DNA of 64,000 nucleotides from Mycobacterium sp. MFM001 (lineage in GTDB: Bacteria > Actinomycetota > Actinomycetes > Mycobacteriales > Mycobacteriaceae). The stretch lies in contig NZ_BFAB01000006.1 of NCBI RefSeq assembly GCF_003402475.1, forward strand, positions 248,001 through 312,000, given 5' to 3'. This document shows positions 34,363 through 45,200 of the stretch, in pieces (the stretch's first letter is position 1; each line of letters begins with the position of its first letter). Under the pieces are notes generated by a model. The model did no database searches and had not been told where the DNA came from. It saw only the letters and a list, made by a program, of their open reading frames with translations. Both the position numbers and the translations under genes were made by a program.

Positions 34363-35739
34363 GTGGACTCGCGGTGGGTGCTGCACTTCGACATGGACGC
34401 GTTCTTCGCGTCCGTCGAGCAGCTCACCCGGCCCACTTTGCGGGGCCGGCCGGTGCTGGTCGGCGGGCTGGGCGGTCGCGGCGTGGTGGCCGGCGCCAGC
34501 TACGAGTCGCGGGTGTTCGGTGCCCGGTCGGCGATGCCGATGCATCAGGCGCGCCGACTTGTCGGTATCCACGCGGTGGTGCTGCCGCCGCGCGGCGTGG
34601 TCTACGGGGTGGCCAGCCGCCGGGTTTTCGACGTGATCCGCAGCGTGGTGCCGGTCGTCGAACAGCTGTCGTTCGACGAGGGATTCGCGGAGCCGCCGGA
34701 GCTGGCCGGAGCCTCGCCGGGCGACGTCGAGCAGTTTTGCGAGCAGCTGCGGCGACGGGTGCGCGGCGAGACCGGCCTGGTGGCGTCCGTCGGCGCCGGG
34801 TCGGGCAAGCAGATCGCCAAGATCGCCTCGGGCATGGCCAAACCCGACGGCATTCGGGTTGTTCGGCGCGCCGAGGAAACACAGCTGCTCGCCGGCCTTC
34901 CGGTGCGAAGACTGTGGGGGATAGGGCCCGTCGCCGAGGAGAAGCTGCATCGGCTCGGCATCGAGACCATCGGCCAGCTCGCGGCGCTGAACGAGGCCGA
35001 GGTGGCCAGCATCCTGGGCGCCACGATCGGGCCGGCGTTGCACCGGCTGGCCCGCGGCATCGACGAACGCCCGGTCACCGAACGTGCCGAGGCCAAGCAG
35101 ATCAGCGCCGAATCCACCTTCCCGGCCGACCTGACCACGCTGGAGGAACTGCAGGAGGCCGTCGGCCCGATCGCCGAGCACGCCCACCAGCGGCTGACCC
35201 GTGACGGCCGCGGCGCGCGCACCGTCACGGTGAAATTGAAGAAGTCCGACATGAGCACGCTGACCCGCTCGGCGACCCTGCCGTACGCGACCGCCGACGC
35301 GGCCGCGCTGATCGTGCTGGCTCGCCGGCTGCTGCTCGACCCCCGCCAGATCGGGCCGATTCGCTTACTCGGCGTGGGGTTTTCGGGGTTGTCCGATGTG
35401 CGTCAGGAGTCGCTGTTCCCGGATTTGGACGCCTCGGCCGACACGTCGCACTCCGACCACGCCGCGGAGGTGCCGGCGCAGCCGGACACCGCGGCGTGGC
35501 GGATCGGCGACGACGTCACCCACCGCGACTTCGGGCACGGCTGGGTGCAGGGCGCCGGCCACGGCGTCGTCACCGTGCGGTTCGAAACCCGCAGCACCGG
35601 TCCCGGCCCGGCCCGCACCTTCGCGTCCGACGCCGGCGACCTGGCCGCCGCCAACCCCGTCGACAGTCTCGACTGGCCGGATTACGTTGCGGGACTTGTC
35701 GAATCAGCCCCAGCGGCCGAGGACATCGCCGACCGGTAG
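34363..35739 (+). CDS. dinX: Y-family DNA polymerase IV (DinX/DinB1 type)
   Basis: The 458-residue translesion polymerase has the catalytic motif [12 protein letters not shown] at the N terminus, the second acidic motif SFDEGF, the helix-hairpin-helix region ([20 protein letters not shown]) and the little-finger domain. GTG 34363 was chosen because the protein then begins [11 protein letters not shown] like M. tuberculosis DinX and a -10-like TACCAT (34349-34354) ends 8 nt before it; ATG 34321 would add 14 residues. An acidic/Gly-rich C-terminal extension (~60 residues, [20 protein letters not shown]) follows. Its end overlaps convergent ansA by 36 bp. Confidence 0.9.
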   Translation: MDSRWVLHFDMDAFFASVEQLTRPTLRGRPVLVGGLGGRGVVAGASYESRVFGARSAMPMHQARRLVGIHAVVLPPRGVVYGVASRRVFDVIRSVVPVVEQLSFDEGFAEPPELAGASPGDVEQFCEQLRRRVRGETGLVASVGAGSGKQIAKIASGMAKPDGIRVVRRAEETQLLAGLPVRRLWGIGPVAEEKLHRLGIETIGQLAALNEAEVASILGATIGPALHRLARGIDERPVTERAEAKQISAESTFPADLTTLEELQEAVGPIAEHAHQRLTRDGRGARTVTVKLKKSDMSTLTRSATLPYATADAAALIVLARRLLLDPRQIGPIRLLGVGFSGLSDVRQESLFPDLDASADTSHSDHAAEVPAQPDTAAWRIGDDVTHRDFGHGWVQGAGHGVVTVRFETRSTGPGPARTFASDAGDLAAANPVDSLDWPDYVAGLVESAPAAEDIADR

Positions 35740-36609
35740 ACCGGCCGCCAGCGCCGCCATCACCAGCACCCGCACCTGGCTCGGCGGCAGTGTCGGCACC
35801 ATCACCGCACCCGCGTCGGCCAGCTCGCGGCCCGGCCCGTAGCCCGGGCTGACCCGCGCGCCCGCGACCCGGCTCGACACCGCGACCACCACGCCGTCGG
35901 CGCAATGCCGGCGCACCCCGTCGATCACCGCCGCCCCGGCGTTGCCCGAGCCGAGCGCCTCCAGCACCACGCCGCGGGCGCCGGCGGCCACGCAGGCATC
36001 CAGCGCCACCGCGTCGTCGCCGGGATAGGTCGCGACGATGTCGACGCGCGGCGCGCCGGCCGCACTGAGCTTCCCCAGGTAGGGCCGGACTTTGTCGCGG
36101 ACGATTTCCTCGACGGTCCCTAGCGGCTCGCCGGCGAATCCGGTTGCCACTTTGCGCAGGCCCAGCGGCTGCAACAGCCGGCCGCCGAAGGACACCAAGA
36201 CGCCCAGCTCGCGGGCATCGGCGCTGGCAGCCACCGACAGCGCGTCGCGCAGGTTGGCCGGGCCGTCGGCGTCGGGCGCGTCCGCGCTGCGCAAGGCCCC
36301 GGTGACCACGACCGGCGCCGCGCCGTCGTAAGTGAGGTCGAGCCACAGCGCGGTCTCCTCGAGGGTGTCGGTGCCGTGCGTGACGACCACGCCGCGGGCG
36401 CCGACGTCCACCGCCGTACGCACCGCCGCGCCGATCACGTCCCAGTCGGCCGGCGTCAGTTGCGAGCTGTCCAGGGAAAGCACGTCGAGCACGTCCACGT
36501 CCAGACCGGCGGTCAGTTCGGCGCCGCCACGGGTCGGCCGGCGTACCCCGTCGGCGTCGGTGCTGGTGGCGATCGTTCCGCCGGTGCTGATCACCGTGAC
36601 GCGGCTCAT
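35704..36609 (-). CDS. ansA: L-asparaginase
   Basis: The 301-residue type I/II asparaginase has the nucleophilic threonine in [10 protein letters not shown] near the N terminus, the second catalytic motif [13 protein letters not shown] (T, D) and the downstream GSGNAG loop. It hydrolyses asparagine to aspartate and ammonia, relevant to nitrogen supply and acid resistance in mycobacteria. No clear signal peptide is present, so it is probably cytosolic. It is divergent from lspA with only 17 bp between starts. It corresponds to Rv1538c. Confidence 0.93.
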   Translation of the reverse strand: MSRVTVISTGGTIATSTDADGVRRPTRGGAELTAGLDVDVLDVLSLDSSQLTPADWDVIGAAVRTAVDVGARGVVVTHGTDTLEETALWLDLTYDGAAPVVVTGALRSADAPDADGPANLRDALSVAASADARELGVLVSFGGRLLQPLGLRKVATGFAGEPLGTVEEIVRDKVRPYLGKLSAAGAPRVDIVATYPGDDAVALDACVAAGARGVVLEALGSGNAGAAVIDGVRRHCADGVVVAVSSRVAGARVSPGYGPGRELADAGAVMVPTLPPSQVRVLVMAALAAGLPVGDVLGRWG

Positions 36610-36626
36610 GCTGGGATGATAGGGGC

Positions 36627-37199
36627 GTGACTGACGAATCCCCTGTGGGGACGCCGCAAACCCCTGCGCCGCCGCGACGGCTGCGCCTGCTGCTCTCTGT
36701 CGCGGCGGTGGTGCTGGCGCTCGACATCGTCACCAAGGTTCTCGCCGTCAGACTGCTGACCCCGGGCCAACCGGTGTCGATCATCGGCGACACCGTCACC
36801 TGGACGCTGGTGCGCAACTCCGGGGCCGCGTTCTCGATGGCGACCGGATACACCTGGCTGCTGACCCTCATCGCGACAGGTGTGGTGGTGGGGATTTTCT
36901 GGATGGGGCGCCGCCTGGTGTCGCCGTGGTGGGCGATCGGGCTGGGCATGATCCTGGGCGGCGCGATGGGCAACCTGGTCGACCGGTTCTTCCGGTCGCC
37001 GGGCCCGCTGCGCGGCCACGTCGTCGACTTCCTCTCGATCGGCTGGTGGCCGGTGTTCAACGTCGCCGACCCGTCGGTGGTGGGCGGGGCGATCCTGCTG
37101 GTCGCGCTGTCGGTGTTCGGCTTCGACTTCGACACCGTCGGCCGGCGCAAACCGGGCGACGACCTGTTGGAGACCGCCGGCAAGCCCGACGAGCGCTGA
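36627..37199 (+). CDS. lspA: Lipoprotein signal peptidase (signal peptidase II)
   Basis: The 190-residue membrane aspartyl protease has four membrane helices. Catalytic-region motifs are LDIVTK in helix 1, [16 protein letters not shown] with the first catalytic Asp and [11 protein letters not shown] with the second. It removes signal peptides of diacylated prolipoproteins at the lipobox. Its stop overlaps the rluD start (TGATG at 37197-37201), so they are co-translated. GTG 36627 has no standard ribosome-binding site. It corresponds to Rv1539. Confidence 0.95.
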   Translation: MTDESPVGTPQTPAPPRRLRLLLSVAAVVLALDIVTKVLAVRLLTPGQPVSIIGDTVTWTLVRNSGAAFSMATGYTWLLTLIATGVVVGIFWMGRRLVSPWWAIGLGMILGGAMGNLVDRFFRSPGPLRGHVVDFLSIGWWPVFNVADPSVVGGAILLVALSVFGFDFDTVGRRKPGDDLLETAGKPDER

Positions 37200-38125
37200 T
37201 GCCCGACCGGTCGATGCCCGTCCCGGAGGGCTTGGCGGGCATGCGTGTGGACGCCGGGCTGGCGCGGCTGCTGGGCCTGTCCCGCACCGCCGCCGCGGCG
37301 CTGGCCGAAGGCGGCGACGTCGAGTTGGACGGCGTGCCGGCCGGCAAGTCCGACCGGCTCAGCCCGGGTGCGTTGCTGCATGTGCGGCTGCCCGATGCCC
37401 CGGCGCCGCTGGAGAACACGCCCGTCGAGATCAAAGGCATGAAAGTCCTGTACTCCGACGACGACATCGTCGCCGTCGACAAACCCGCCGGGGTGGCCGC
37501 GCACGCCTCGGTCGGCTGGACCGGGCCGACCGTGCTGGGCGGACTGGCGGGCGCCGGCTACCGGATCACCACTTCGGGTGTGCACGAACGCCAGGGCATC
37601 GTGCACCGTCTGGACGTCGGGACGTCGGGGGTGATGGTGGTGGCCATCTCCGAGCGTGCCTACACCGTGCTCAAGCGGGCGTTCAAGCAGCGCACCGTCG
37701 ACAAGCGGTATCACGCTCTGGTGCAAGGACATCCGGACCCGTCCAGCGGAACCATCGACGCGCCGATCGGCCGCCATCGTGGCCATGACTGGAAGTTCGC
37801 CGTCACTGCCAATGGCCGGCACAGCCTGACTCACTACGACACCATCGAGGCGTTCGTCGCTGCCAGCCTGCTCGACGTGCACCTGGAAACCGGTCGCACA
37901 CATCAGATTCGGGTGCATTTCGCGGCGCTGCACCATCCCTGCTGCGGCGACCTGACCTACGGCGCCAATCCGAAACTGGCGAAAAAGCTTGGGCTGGAAC
38001 GGCAATGGCTGCACGCCCGGTCGTTGGCGTTCGCTCATCCGGCAGACGGCCGGCGCATCGAGATCGTCAGCCCGTACCCCGATGATCTGCAGCACGCGCT
38101 GGATGTGCTGCGGGCCGAGGGGTGA
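37199..38125 (+). CDS. rluD: RluA/RluD-family 23S rRNA pseudouridine synthase
   Basis: The 308-residue protein has an N-terminal S4 RNA-binding domain ([21 protein letters not shown]) and a pseudouridine synthase domain with catalytic Asp in [15 protein letters not shown] and the [11 protein letters not shown] motif. It isomerises uridines in 23S rRNA helix 69 in E. coli; exact positions here are inferred. ATG 37199 overlaps the lspA stop. Its end is 0 bp from the stop of the convergent methyltransferase gene. It corresponds to Rv1540. Confidence 0.93.
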   Translation: MPDRSMPVPEGLAGMRVDAGLARLLGLSRTAAAALAEGGDVELDGVPAGKSDRLSPGALLHVRLPDAPAPLENTPVEIKGMKVLYSDDDIVAVDKPAGVAAHASVGWTGPTVLGGLAGAGYRITTSGVHERQGIVHRLDVGTSGVMVVAISERAYTVLKRAFKQRTVDKRYHALVQGHPDPSSGTIDAPIGRHRGHDWKFAVTANGRHSLTHYDTIEAFVAASLLDVHLETGRTHQIRVHFAALHHPCCGDLTYGANPKLAKKLGLERQWLHARSLAFAHPADGRRIEIVSPYPDDLQHALDVLRAEG

Positions 38126-38884
38126 TCAGCCGGGTTTACGCGCCTCGACCAAAGTTCGGGTGGCGTGTGCGACGAACGGGCCGTCGGTCTGGATTCGTTG
38201 ATGGAGTTCGCGCAGCCGGTCCCGGTAGCGGTCGATGCTGAAATCGGGCACGGTCCAAATCACCTTGCGCAGAAAATAGATAACCGCACCGACGTCGAAG
38301 AACTCAGCACGCAGCTGCTCCATGCGCATCTCCACGACGTGCAAGCCGGCCGCAATCGCCTGTGCCCGCTCGGCATCCGGGTGTCGCTCGGCCCCGGCTT
38401 GCGGCCTGGGGCCGAGGAAGAACTCGATCAGTTCGAGCATCGTTGCCGGACCGACGTGCTGCGCAAAGTAGGTTCCGCCCGGCCGGAGCACGCGGGCGAT
38501 CTCGGTCCACCACAGGGTGTTTGGGTGCCGGCTGGTCACCAGGTCGAAGGCCTCGTCGACGAACGGTAGGGGCGGCTGATCTCCGGTTGCGACGACGACC
38601 ACGCCGCGCGGATGCAACCGCTTGGTGGCCTGAGCACAATTGGGCGCCCACGACTCGGTGGCGGCCATCGTCGGCGGAAACTTTTCCGCGCCCGCCAGCA
38701 CCTCGCCGCCACCGGTATGCAGGTCCGCCGCGGCCGAGACGGTCGCCAACCGCCGGCTCATCAGCCGCTGATAGCCCCACGACGGTCGCTGCTCGGTCGC
38801 GCGGCCGTCCAGCCAGGAGAAGTCCCAGCCTTCGACCGGCGCCGCGGCGGCTTCCGCAACAAGCTCGTCGAACGTGTGTGACAT
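38126..38884 (-). CDS. Class I SAM-dependent methyltransferase
   Basis: The 252-residue protein has a degenerate motif I region (VSAAADLHTGGGEVLAG), a VVVATGDQPPLPF segment, then DLVTSRHPNTLWWTEIARVLRPGGTYFAQHVGP, the typical beta4-beta5 block of methyltransferase type 11 proteins. Acceptor unknown. It occupies the place where lprI sits next to glbN in M. tuberculosis. glbN follows upstream in the same direction across a 35-bp gap, so co-transcription with glbN is possible. Confidence 0.85.
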   Translation of the reverse strand: MSHTFDELVAEAAAAPVEGWDFSWLDGRATEQRPSWGYQRLMSRRLATVSAAADLHTGGGEVLAGAEKFPPTMAATESWAPNCAQATKRLHPRGVVVVATGDQPPLPFVDEAFDLVTSRHPNTLWWTEIARVLRPGGTYFAQHVGPATMLELIEFFLGPRPQAGAERHPDAERAQAIAAGLHVVEMRMEQLRAEFFDVGAVIYFLRKVIWTVPDFSIDRYRDRLRELHQRIQTDGPFVAHATRTLVEARKPG

Positions 38885-38919
38885 GCATGCATTGTCACGC
38901 TCGGCGACCTGTGTGCGGC

Positions 38920-39327
38920 TTAGACCCGCGCGGTCTCGGCGTCCGAGGCGATGTCGCCGGCCAGCGGCGCCAGAACGCCGAGTATCTCGTTGACCGTCTC
39001 GGGCGGCACACCGGCCGCCGACAGCGAGTCGGTCAGGTGCCCGGCCACCAGGTTGAAGTGGTGCATGGTGATGCCCCGGCCCTGATGTACCTGCTTCATC
39101 GGCGCGCCGGTGTATGCCTCCGGGCCGCCCAGCGCCGCGGCCAGGAACTCGGCCTGCCTGCCTTTGAGCCGGTTCATGTTGGTTCCGGCGAAGAAGCCCG
39201 CGAGCTCGTCGTCATCGAGCACCCGCATGTAGAAGTCCTCGACAACCATTTCGAGCGCCTCGTGGCCGCCGATCTTGTCGTAGATACTGGTCGCATTGCT
39301 CTTGCGAAACGGTGAAAGCATTCCCAT
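38920..39327 (-). CDS. glbN: Group I truncated hemoglobin N
   Basis: The 135-residue protein has the trHbN signatures: [23 protein letters not shown] with the B10 tyrosine, [36 protein letters not shown] with the proximal histidine and a C-terminal helix. TrHbN converts nitric oxide to nitrate with bound O2 and protects respiration. A charged N-terminal pre-A segment ([14 protein letters not shown]) known to matter in M. tuberculosis HbN is present. The lipoprotein gene lprI found next to glbN in M. tuberculosis is not here. Confidence 0.95.
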   Translation of the reverse strand: MGMLSPFRKSNATSIYDKIGGHEALEMVVEDFYMRVLDDDELAGFFAGTNMNRLKGRQAEFLAAALGGPEAYTGAPMKQVHQGRGITMHHFNLVAGHLTDSLSAAGVPPETVNEILGVLAPLAGDIASDAETARV

Positions 39328-39447
39328 GCGTCTAGGCCATCATCGGGCGGTTGCACGGCAGTTAGACCGTCGTCACGGGCGGATTACTCGATGTAACAAG
39401 CCGATTGCCCACGATTCACCCGCTGTGGTGTAGGACACTGTAGACCC

Positions 39448-40464
39448 ATGAATCTTGGTGACCTCACAAGCTTTGTCGAAAAGCCGATCGCGGCCGTCTC
39501 CAACATCGTCAACACGCCCAACTCGGCCGGGCGATATCGGCCGTTCTATCTGCGGAACCTGCTCGACGCGGTCCAGGGCCGGACCCTGCACGACGCCGTC
39601 GACGGCACGATCACCCTGATCACCGGGGGATCGTCGGGCATCGGCGAAGCCGCTGCCAAGAAAATCGCCCGGGCCGGCGGCGAGGTGGTGCTGGTCGCCC
39701 GGACCCCCGAGAAGCTGGAGAAGGTCGCCGGCGCAATCCGTGCCGACGGCGGAACCGCCCGCGTCTATCCGTGCGATCTGTCCGACATGGACGCGGTTGC
39801 CGCGATGGCCGACCAAGTGCTGGCCGACCTCGGTCGTGTCGACATCCTGATCAACAATGCGGGCAAGTCGATTAGGCGCTCACTGGCGTTGTCCTACGAC
39901 CGAATTCACGACTACCAGCGGACCATGCAGCTGAATTACTTCGGCGCGGTGCAACTCATTCTCAAGTTCGTTCCCGGCATGCGGGAACGCGGTTTCGGCC
40001 AGATCATCAACGTGTCGTCTGCCGGTGTGCAGACCCGCGCACCGCGCTTCGGCGCCTACATCGCCAGCAAGGCCGCGCTCGACACGCTGTGTGACGCGCT
40101 TCAGGCCGAAACCGTCAACGACGACGTCCGATTCACCACCGTGCACATGGCGCTGGTACGCACACCGATGATCAGCCCCACGACGATGTATGACCGGTTC
40201 CCGACGCTGACGCCCGATCAGGCGGCGGGTGTGCTCGCCGACGCGATCGTGCACCGGCCGCGGCGGGTCAGCCCTCCGATCGGGCAGTTCGCCGCTGTTG
40301 CCGATGCGGTCAACCCGTTGGTGATGGACTACGTCCGCACCCGCGCCTTCGCCATGTTCGACGACTCCGCCGCGGCGCAGGGCGGCGAAAGCGCCGAGGA
40401 GACAAGCACATTCGACAAGCGCAGCGAAACCTTTGTGCGGGCCACCCGCGGAATTCATTGGTGA
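39448..40464 (+). CDS. Short-chain dehydrogenase/reductase, fatty acyl-CoA reductase-like (Rv1543-like)
   Basis: The 338-residue SDR has the cofactor motif TGGSSGIGEAAAKKIARAGG after an N-terminal extension of ~50 residues, NNAGKS and the active-site S...Y-x-x-x-K (VSSAGVQ... YIASKAALD). A C-terminal extension resembles mycobacterial acyl-CoA reductases such as Rv1543. It probably reduces a lipid carbonyl with NADPH. ATG 39448 follows a 120-bp gap; the next SDR starts 6 bp after its stop. Confidence 0.88.
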   Translation: MNLGDLTSFVEKPIAAVSNIVNTPNSAGRYRPFYLRNLLDAVQGRTLHDAVDGTITLITGGSSGIGEAAAKKIARAGGEVVLVARTPEKLEKVAGAIRADGGTARVYPCDLSDMDAVAAMADQVLADLGRVDILINNAGKSIRRSLALSYDRIHDYQRTMQLNYFGAVQLILKFVPGMRERGFGQIINVSSAGVQTRAPRFGAYIASKAALDTLCDALQAETVNDDVRFTTVHMALVRTPMISPTTMYDRFPTLTPDQAAGVLADAIVHRPRRVSPPIGQFAAVADAVNPLVMDYVRTRAFAMFDDSAAAQGGESAEETSTFDKRSETFVRATRGIHW

Positions 40465-40470
40465 GACGTC

Positions 40471-41262
40471 ATGAGCCTGCCTAAACCGAGCAACCAGGCA
40501 GCCGTCGTCGTCACCGGCGCCTCGTCCGGCATCGGCACCGAATTGGCCCGCGGCCTGGCGCGCCGCGGCTACCCGCTGCTGCTGATCGCGCGCCGCAGGG
40601 AACGCCTCGACGACCTCGCCGCCGAACTCACCAAGAGATACTCCGTCGGCGTCGACGTCATGCCCCTGGATCTGGCCAAGACCCGGGGGCGTGCCGCGCT
40701 GGCCGACCTGGTCGGCCGCGAGCCGATCGCGGGGCTGTGCAACAGCGCCGGCTTCGGCACCAGCGGAGCTTTCCACGAGCTGCCGATCGAACGGGAAACC
40801 GAGCAGGTCACGCTGAACGCGTTGGCGCTGATGGAACTGACCCACGCCGCGCTGCCCGGCATGGTAGAGCGCGGCGCTGGAGCGGTGCTCAACATCGCCT
40901 CGATCGCGGCGTTTCAGCCGTTGCCGGGCATGGCGGTGTACTCCGCCACCAAAGCGTTCGTCCAGACGTTCTCCGAAGCCGTGCACGAGGGGCTGCACGG
41001 GACGGGAGTCTCGTGCACCGTCCTGTGTCCGGGACCGGTGCCCACCGAATGGGCGCAGATCGCCGACGCCGAACACGTGAATGTCGGCTTTGCGCAAGTC
41101 TCGCCGCACGACGTCGCCGAAGCCGCGATCGCCGGGATGCGGGCCGGTAAGCGCAGCGTCGTGCCCGGACTGGTGCCGAAAGTCGCCAGTATGGGCGGCC
41201 GGTTTGCGCCGCGCAGTGTGCTGCTGCCCGCGCTGCGGATCGTCCGGGACCTGCGCCGTTAG
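40471..41262 (+). CDS. Short-chain dehydrogenase/reductase (Rv1544-like)
   Basis: The 263-residue SDR has VVVTGASSGIGTELARGLARRG, the NSAGFGTSGAF segment and the catalytic S and YxxxK (IASIAAFQPLPGMAVYSATKAF). A C-terminal hydrophobic segment (SVLLPALRIVRDL) is typical of the ketoreductase-like group. It is the second gene of an SDR pair, probably acting on related lipid substrates. Its stop overlaps the convergent dodecin gene by 4 bp (TTAG). Confidence 0.88.
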   Translation: MSLPKPSNQAAVVVTGASSGIGTELARGLARRGYPLLLIARRRERLDDLAAELTKRYSVGVDVMPLDLAKTRGRAALADLVGREPIAGLCNSAGFGTSGAFHELPIERETEQVTLNALALMELTHAALPGMVERGAGAVLNIASIAAFQPLPGMAVYSATKAFVQTFSEAVHEGLHGTGVSCTVLCPGPVPTEWAQIADAEHVNVGFAQVSPHDVAEAAIAGMRAGKRSVVPGLVPKVASMGGRFAPRSVLLPALRIVRDLRR

Positions 41263-41474
41263 GACTTCTGCCGCGGCCTGATCTTGAACGAGATCCGCAG
41301 CTTCGTGCGGTAGGTGATCCCCCCACCCGAGTCCAGGGCCAGGTCCTGCTCGACGACCTCGGCGACCCGGATGTCGTCGATGGTCTCCTGCGCCCGGCGC
41401 ACCGCCTCTGCCGCGGCATCCTCCCAAGACACGGTGCTCGTCCCGATCAAGTCGGTGACCCGGTACACGCTCAT
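41259..41474 (-). CDS. Dodecin (second of two)
   Basis: The 71-residue protein fits dodecin: YRVTDLIGTSTVSWEDAAAEAVRRA, then EVVEQDLALDSGGGITYRTKLRISFKI. It lacks the W-F pair of the first dodecin (NLDWFEV) at the flavin site, having RVAEVVEQDL there, and its tryptophan lies earlier (VSWED), so ligand binding may differ. ATG 41472-41474 was chosen because the dodecin strand begins there. It ends in a 4-bp overlap with the SDR gene, the same geometry as the first copy with lipL. Confidence 0.85.
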   Translation of the reverse strand: MSVYRVTDLIGTSTVSWEDAAAEAVRRAQETIDDIRVAEVVEQDLALDSGGGITYRTKLRISFKIRPRQKS

Positions 41475-41586
41475 GCCTGTCAAGCTAGAACAGCCGGCCA
41501 GCGACTGTGGCGAAAAACGGGACTTTCCAGACACGGATCGCGACACGCCGAGACTCGTCGGTGCCCGGTCATAGACTGGCGTCTCT

Positions 41587-44500
41587 ATGAACCAGTCCTT
41601 CGTGCACCTGCATAACCACACCGAGTATTCGATGTTGGACGGTGCTGCGAAGATCACGCCGATGCTCGCCGAGGCGGAGCGGCTGGACATGCCCGCGATC
41701 GGGATGACCGACCACGGAAACATGTTCGGCGCCAGCGAGTTCTACAACGCAGCCACCAAAGCGGGCATCAAGCCGATCATCGGCGTCGAGGCGTACATCG
41801 CGCCCGCGTCCCGATTCGATACCCGTCGCGTCTTCTGGGGCGACCCAGGCCAGAAGAGCGACGACGTGTCCGGCAGCGGGTCGTACACCCACCTGACCAT
41901 GGTCGCCGAGAACGCCACCGGCCTGCGCAACCTGTTCAAGCTGTCGTCGCTGGCGTCCTTCGAGGGTCAGCTGAGCAAGTGGTCCCGCATGGACGCCGAG
42001 CTGATCGCCGAGCACGCCGAGGGGATCATCGCCACCACCGGCTGCCCGTCCGGTGAGGTGCAGACCCGGTTGCGGCTCGGGCAGCGCCGCGAAGCGCTGG
42101 AAGCCGCCGCCAAGTGGCGGGAGATCTTCGGTCCGCAGAACTACTTCCTCGAACTGATGGACCACGGGCTGGACATCGAACGCCGGGTCCGCGACGGGCT
42201 GCTGGAAATCGGCCGCACCCTGAACATCCCGCCGCTGGCCACCAACGACTGCCACTACGTCACCCGCGACGCCGCGCACAACCACGAGGCGCTGCTGTGC
42301 GTGCAGACCGGCAAGACGCTGTCGGACCCCAACCGGTTCAAGTTCGACGGGGACGGCTACTACCTGAAATCCGCGGCCGAGATGCGCACCATCTGGGACG
42401 ACCAAGTGCCCGGCGCCTGCGACGCGACGCTGCTGATCGCCGAGCGGGTGAGCTCCTATGCCGACGTGTGGGCGCCGCGCAACCGGATGCCGGTCTTCCC
42501 GGTGCCCGAAGGCCACGACCAGGCGTCGTGGCTGCGCCACGAAGTGGACGCCGGGCTGCGGCGGCGCTTCCCCGACGGGCTGCCCGACGGCTATGCGCAG
42601 CGCGCTGCCTACGAGATCGAAGTCATCTGCGACAAGGGATTTCCGTCGTACTTCCTGATCGTCGCCGACCTGATCAACTACGCCCGCTCGGTCGACATCC
42701 GGGTGGGGCCGGGCCGCGGCTCGGCGGCCGGCTCGCTGGTCGCCTATGCGCTTGGCATCACCGACATCGACCCGATCCCGCACGGGCTGCTGTTCGAGCG
42801 CTTCCTCAACCCGGAGCGCACGTCGATGCCTGACATCGACATCGACTTCGACGACCGCCGCCGCGGCGAGATGGTGCGCTACGCCGCCGAGAAGTGGGGG
42901 CAGGACCGGGTCGCCCAGGTCATCACCTTCGGCACCATCAAAACCAAAGCGGCGCTGAAGGATTCAGCGCGGATCCACTACGGCCAGCCCGGCTTTGCGA
43001 TCGCCGACCGGATCACCAAGGCGCTGCCGCCGGCGATCATGGCCAAAGACATTCCGCTGGCCGGCATCACCGACCCCAACCACGAGCGCTACAAGGAAGC
43101 CGCCGAGGTCCGCGGCCTGATCGACACCGACCCCGACGTGCGCACCATCTACCAGACCGCCCGCGGGCTGGAGGGCCTGATCCGCAACGCCGGCGTGCAC
43201 GCCTGCGCGGTGATCATGAGCAGCGAGCCGCTGACCGAGGCCATTCCGCTGTGGAAGCGGCCGCAGGACGGGGCGATCATCACCGGCTGGGACTACCCGG
43301 CCTGTGAGGCCATCGGCCTGCTGAAGATGGACTTCCTCGGGCTGCGCAACCTGACGATCATCGGCGACGCGATCGAGAACATCAAGGCCAACAGGGGAAT
43401 TGACCTCGACCTCGAATCGGTGCCGCTGGACGACAAAGCGACCTACGAGCTACTCGGTCGCGGCGACACGCTCGGGGTGTTCCAACTCGACGGCGGGCCG
43501 ATGCGCGACCTGCTGCGCCGCATGCAGCCCACCGGGTTCGAAGACGTGGTCGCTGTGATCGCGCTGTACCGGCCCGGGCCGATGGGGCAAAACGCCCACA
43601 ACGAGTACGCCGACCGCAAAAACGGCCGCCAGCCGATCAAGCCGATCCATCCTGAGCTCGCCGAGCCGCTCGAGGAGATCCTCGCCGAGACCTACGGCCT
43701 GATCGTCTACCAAGAGCAGATCATGCGCATCGCGCAGAAAGTGGCCGGCTACTCGCTGGCCCAAGCCGACATTCTGCGTAAGGCGATGGGCAAGAAGAAG
43801 GCCGACGTGCTGGCCGCCGAGTACGAAAGCTTCTCGGCGGGAATGCAATCCAACGGTTTCTCGGCCGCTGCCATCAAGGCGTTGTGGAACACCATCCTGC
43901 CGTTCGCCGACTACGCGTTCAACAAGTCGCACGCCGCCGGCTACGGCATGGTGTCCTACTGGACCGCGTACCTGAAGGCCAACTATCCCGCCGAATACAT
44001 GGCGGGGCTTTTGACGTCGGTCGGCGACGACAAGGACAAAGCCGCGGTTTACCTTGCCGACTGCCGCAAGCTCGGCATCACCGTGCTGCCGCCGGACGTC
44101 AACGAGTCCGGGCTCAACTTCGCCTCGGTGGGCGCCGACATCCGCTACGGGCTCGGGGCGGTGCGCAACGTCGGCGCCAACGTCGTTGCCTCCCTGATCA
44201 ATACCCGTACCGAGAAGGGCAAGTTCACCGACTTCTCGGACTACCTCAACAAGATCGACATCGCGGCGTGCAACAGGAGGGTCACCGAGTCGCTGATCAA
44301 GGCCGGCGCGTTCGACTCGCTGGGCCACCCGCGAAAAGGCTTGTTCCTGGTGCACACCGACGCGGTGGATTCGGTGCTGGGCACCAAGAAGGCCGAGGCG
44401 ATGGGTCAGTTCGACCTGTTCGGTGGCGAAGACGCCGGCACCGACGCGGTGTTCACGATCAAGGTGCCGGACGAGGAGTGGGACGACAAGCACAAGCTGG

Positions 44501-45117
44501 CGCTGGAGCGCGAGATGCTGGGCTTGTACGTGTCCGGGCATCCGCTCAACGGTGTCGCGCATCTGCTGGCCACCCAGGTCGACACGCCCATCCCCGCGAT
44601 CCTCGACGGCGACGTCCCCAACGACACCGCCGTCAAGGTGGGCGGCCTTCTCGCCTCGGTCAACCGGCGGGTGAACAAGAACGGGATGCCTTGGGCATCA
44701 GCGCAATTGGAAGACCTCACCGGTGGCATCGAGGTGATGTTCTTCCCGCACACCTATTCCGCCTACGGCGCCGACATCGTCGACGACGCGGTGGTGCTGG
44801 TCAACGCGCGGGTGAAGATCTCCGACGACAGGGTCTGCCTGATCGCCAACGAGCTTGTGGTGCCGGACTTTTCCAGCGCACAGGTGGACCGGCCGCTAGC
44901 GGTCAGCCTGCCGACCCGCCAATGCACCATCGACAAGGTCAGTGCGCTCAAGCAAGTGCTGGCGCGTCACCCCGGAACGTCGCAGGTGCATCTGCGGCTG
45001 GTCAGCGGTGACCGGATCACCACGCTGGAGCTCGACTCGTCGCTGCGGGTGACGCCGTCGCCGGCGTTGATGGGCGACCTCAAAGCCCTACTCGGCCCCG
45101 GTTGCCTGAGCGGGTAA
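41587..45117 (+). CDS. dnaE1: DNA polymerase III alpha subunit (replicative)
   Basis: The 1176-residue protein begins with a PHP domain ([26 protein letters not shown]), which carries the proofreading exonuclease activity in mycobacterial DnaE1. The polymerase palm has [21 protein letters not shown] and the catalytic PDIDIDFDD. Later come the tandem helix-hairpin-helix and an OB domain near the C terminus. It is the main replicative polymerase. ATG 41587 starts [11 protein letters not shown]; no ribosome-binding site is obvious. A 63-bp stem-loop repeat follows its stop. Confidence 0.97.
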   Translation: MNQSFVHLHNHTEYSMLDGAAKITPMLAEAERLDMPAIGMTDHGNMFGASEFYNAATKAGIKPIIGVEAYIAPASRFDTRRVFWGDPGQKSDDVSGSGSYTHLTMVAENATGLRNLFKLSSLASFEGQLSKWSRMDAELIAEHAEGIIATTGCPSGEVQTRLRLGQRREALEAAAKWREIFGPQNYFLELMDHGLDIERRVRDGLLEIGRTLNIPPLATNDCHYVTRDAAHNHEALLCVQTGKTLSDPNRFKFDGDGYYLKSAAEMRTIWDDQVPGACDATLLIAERVSSYADVWAPRNRMPVFPVPEGHDQASWLRHEVDAGLRRRFPDGLPDGYAQRAAYEIEVICDKGFPSYFLIVADLINYARSVDIRVGPGRGSAAGSLVAYALGITDIDPIPHGLLFERFLNPERTSMPDIDIDFDDRRRGEMVRYAAEKWGQDRVAQVITFGTIKTKAALKDSARIHYGQPGFAIADRITKALPPAIMAKDIPLAGITDPNHERYKEAAEVRGLIDTDPDVRTIYQTARGLEGLIRNAGVHACAVIMSSEPLTEAIPLWKRPQDGAIITGWDYPACEAIGLLKMDFLGLRNLTIIGDAIENIKANRGIDLDLESVPLDDKATYELLGRGDTLGVFQLDGGPMRDLLRRMQPTGFEDVVAVIALYRPGPMGQNAHNEYADRKNGRQPIKPIHPELAEPLEEILAETYGLIVYQEQIMRIAQKVAGYSLAQADILRKAMGKKKADVLAAEYESFSAGMQSNGFSAAAIKALWNTILPFADYAFNKSHAAGYGMVSYWTAYLKANYPAEYMAGLLTSVGDDKDKAAVYLADCRKLGITVLPPDVNESGLNFASVGADIRYGLGAVRNVGANVVASLINTRTEKGKFTDFSDYLNKIDIAACNRRVTESLIKAGAFDSLGHPRKGLFLVHTDAVDSVLGTKKAEAMGQFDLFGGEDAGTDAVFTIKVPDEEWDDKHKLALEREMLGLYVSGHPLNGVAHLLATQVDTPIPAILDGDVPNDTAVKVGGLLASVNRRVNKNGMPWASAQLEDLTGGIEVMFFPHTYSAYGADIVDDAVVLVNARVKISDDRVCLIANELVVPDFSSAQVDRPLAVSLPTRQCTIDKVSALKQVLARHPGTSQVHLRLVSGDRITTLELDSSLRVTPSPALMGDLKALLGPGCLSG

Positions 45118-45129
45118 GCCCCAAGCAGA

Positions 45130-45192
45130 CGCCGAATGGCCACTTAATGCACGCGTCCGTCCAAAAGCCGTGTCACAACTGGCCACTCGGCG
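45130..45192. repeat. 63-bp intergenic stem-loop repeat, copy 2
   Basis: This copy lies between the convergent stops of dnaE1 (45117) and the flavin-type gene (45201), the same setting as copy 1. Ends CGCCGAATGGCCA and TGGCCACTCGGCG are complementary except for one pair. The loop shares ACGCGTCCGTC and GTGTCACAAC with copy 1 at identical spacing. The changed stem positions (10-12 with 52-54) keep pairing, indicating selection on structure. Confidence 0.75.
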
Positions 45193-45200
45193 AGGGCGGG

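Noticed and set aside
33277..35187. 636-codon minus-strand open frame through dinX
   Set aside because: Only the last part (33277-33750) is a plausible gene; the rest opposes dinX.
35570..38095. 841-codon minus-strand open frame over ansA, lspA and rluD
   Set aside because: It runs in another frame across three well-supported genes; the length reflects GC-rich codon bias.
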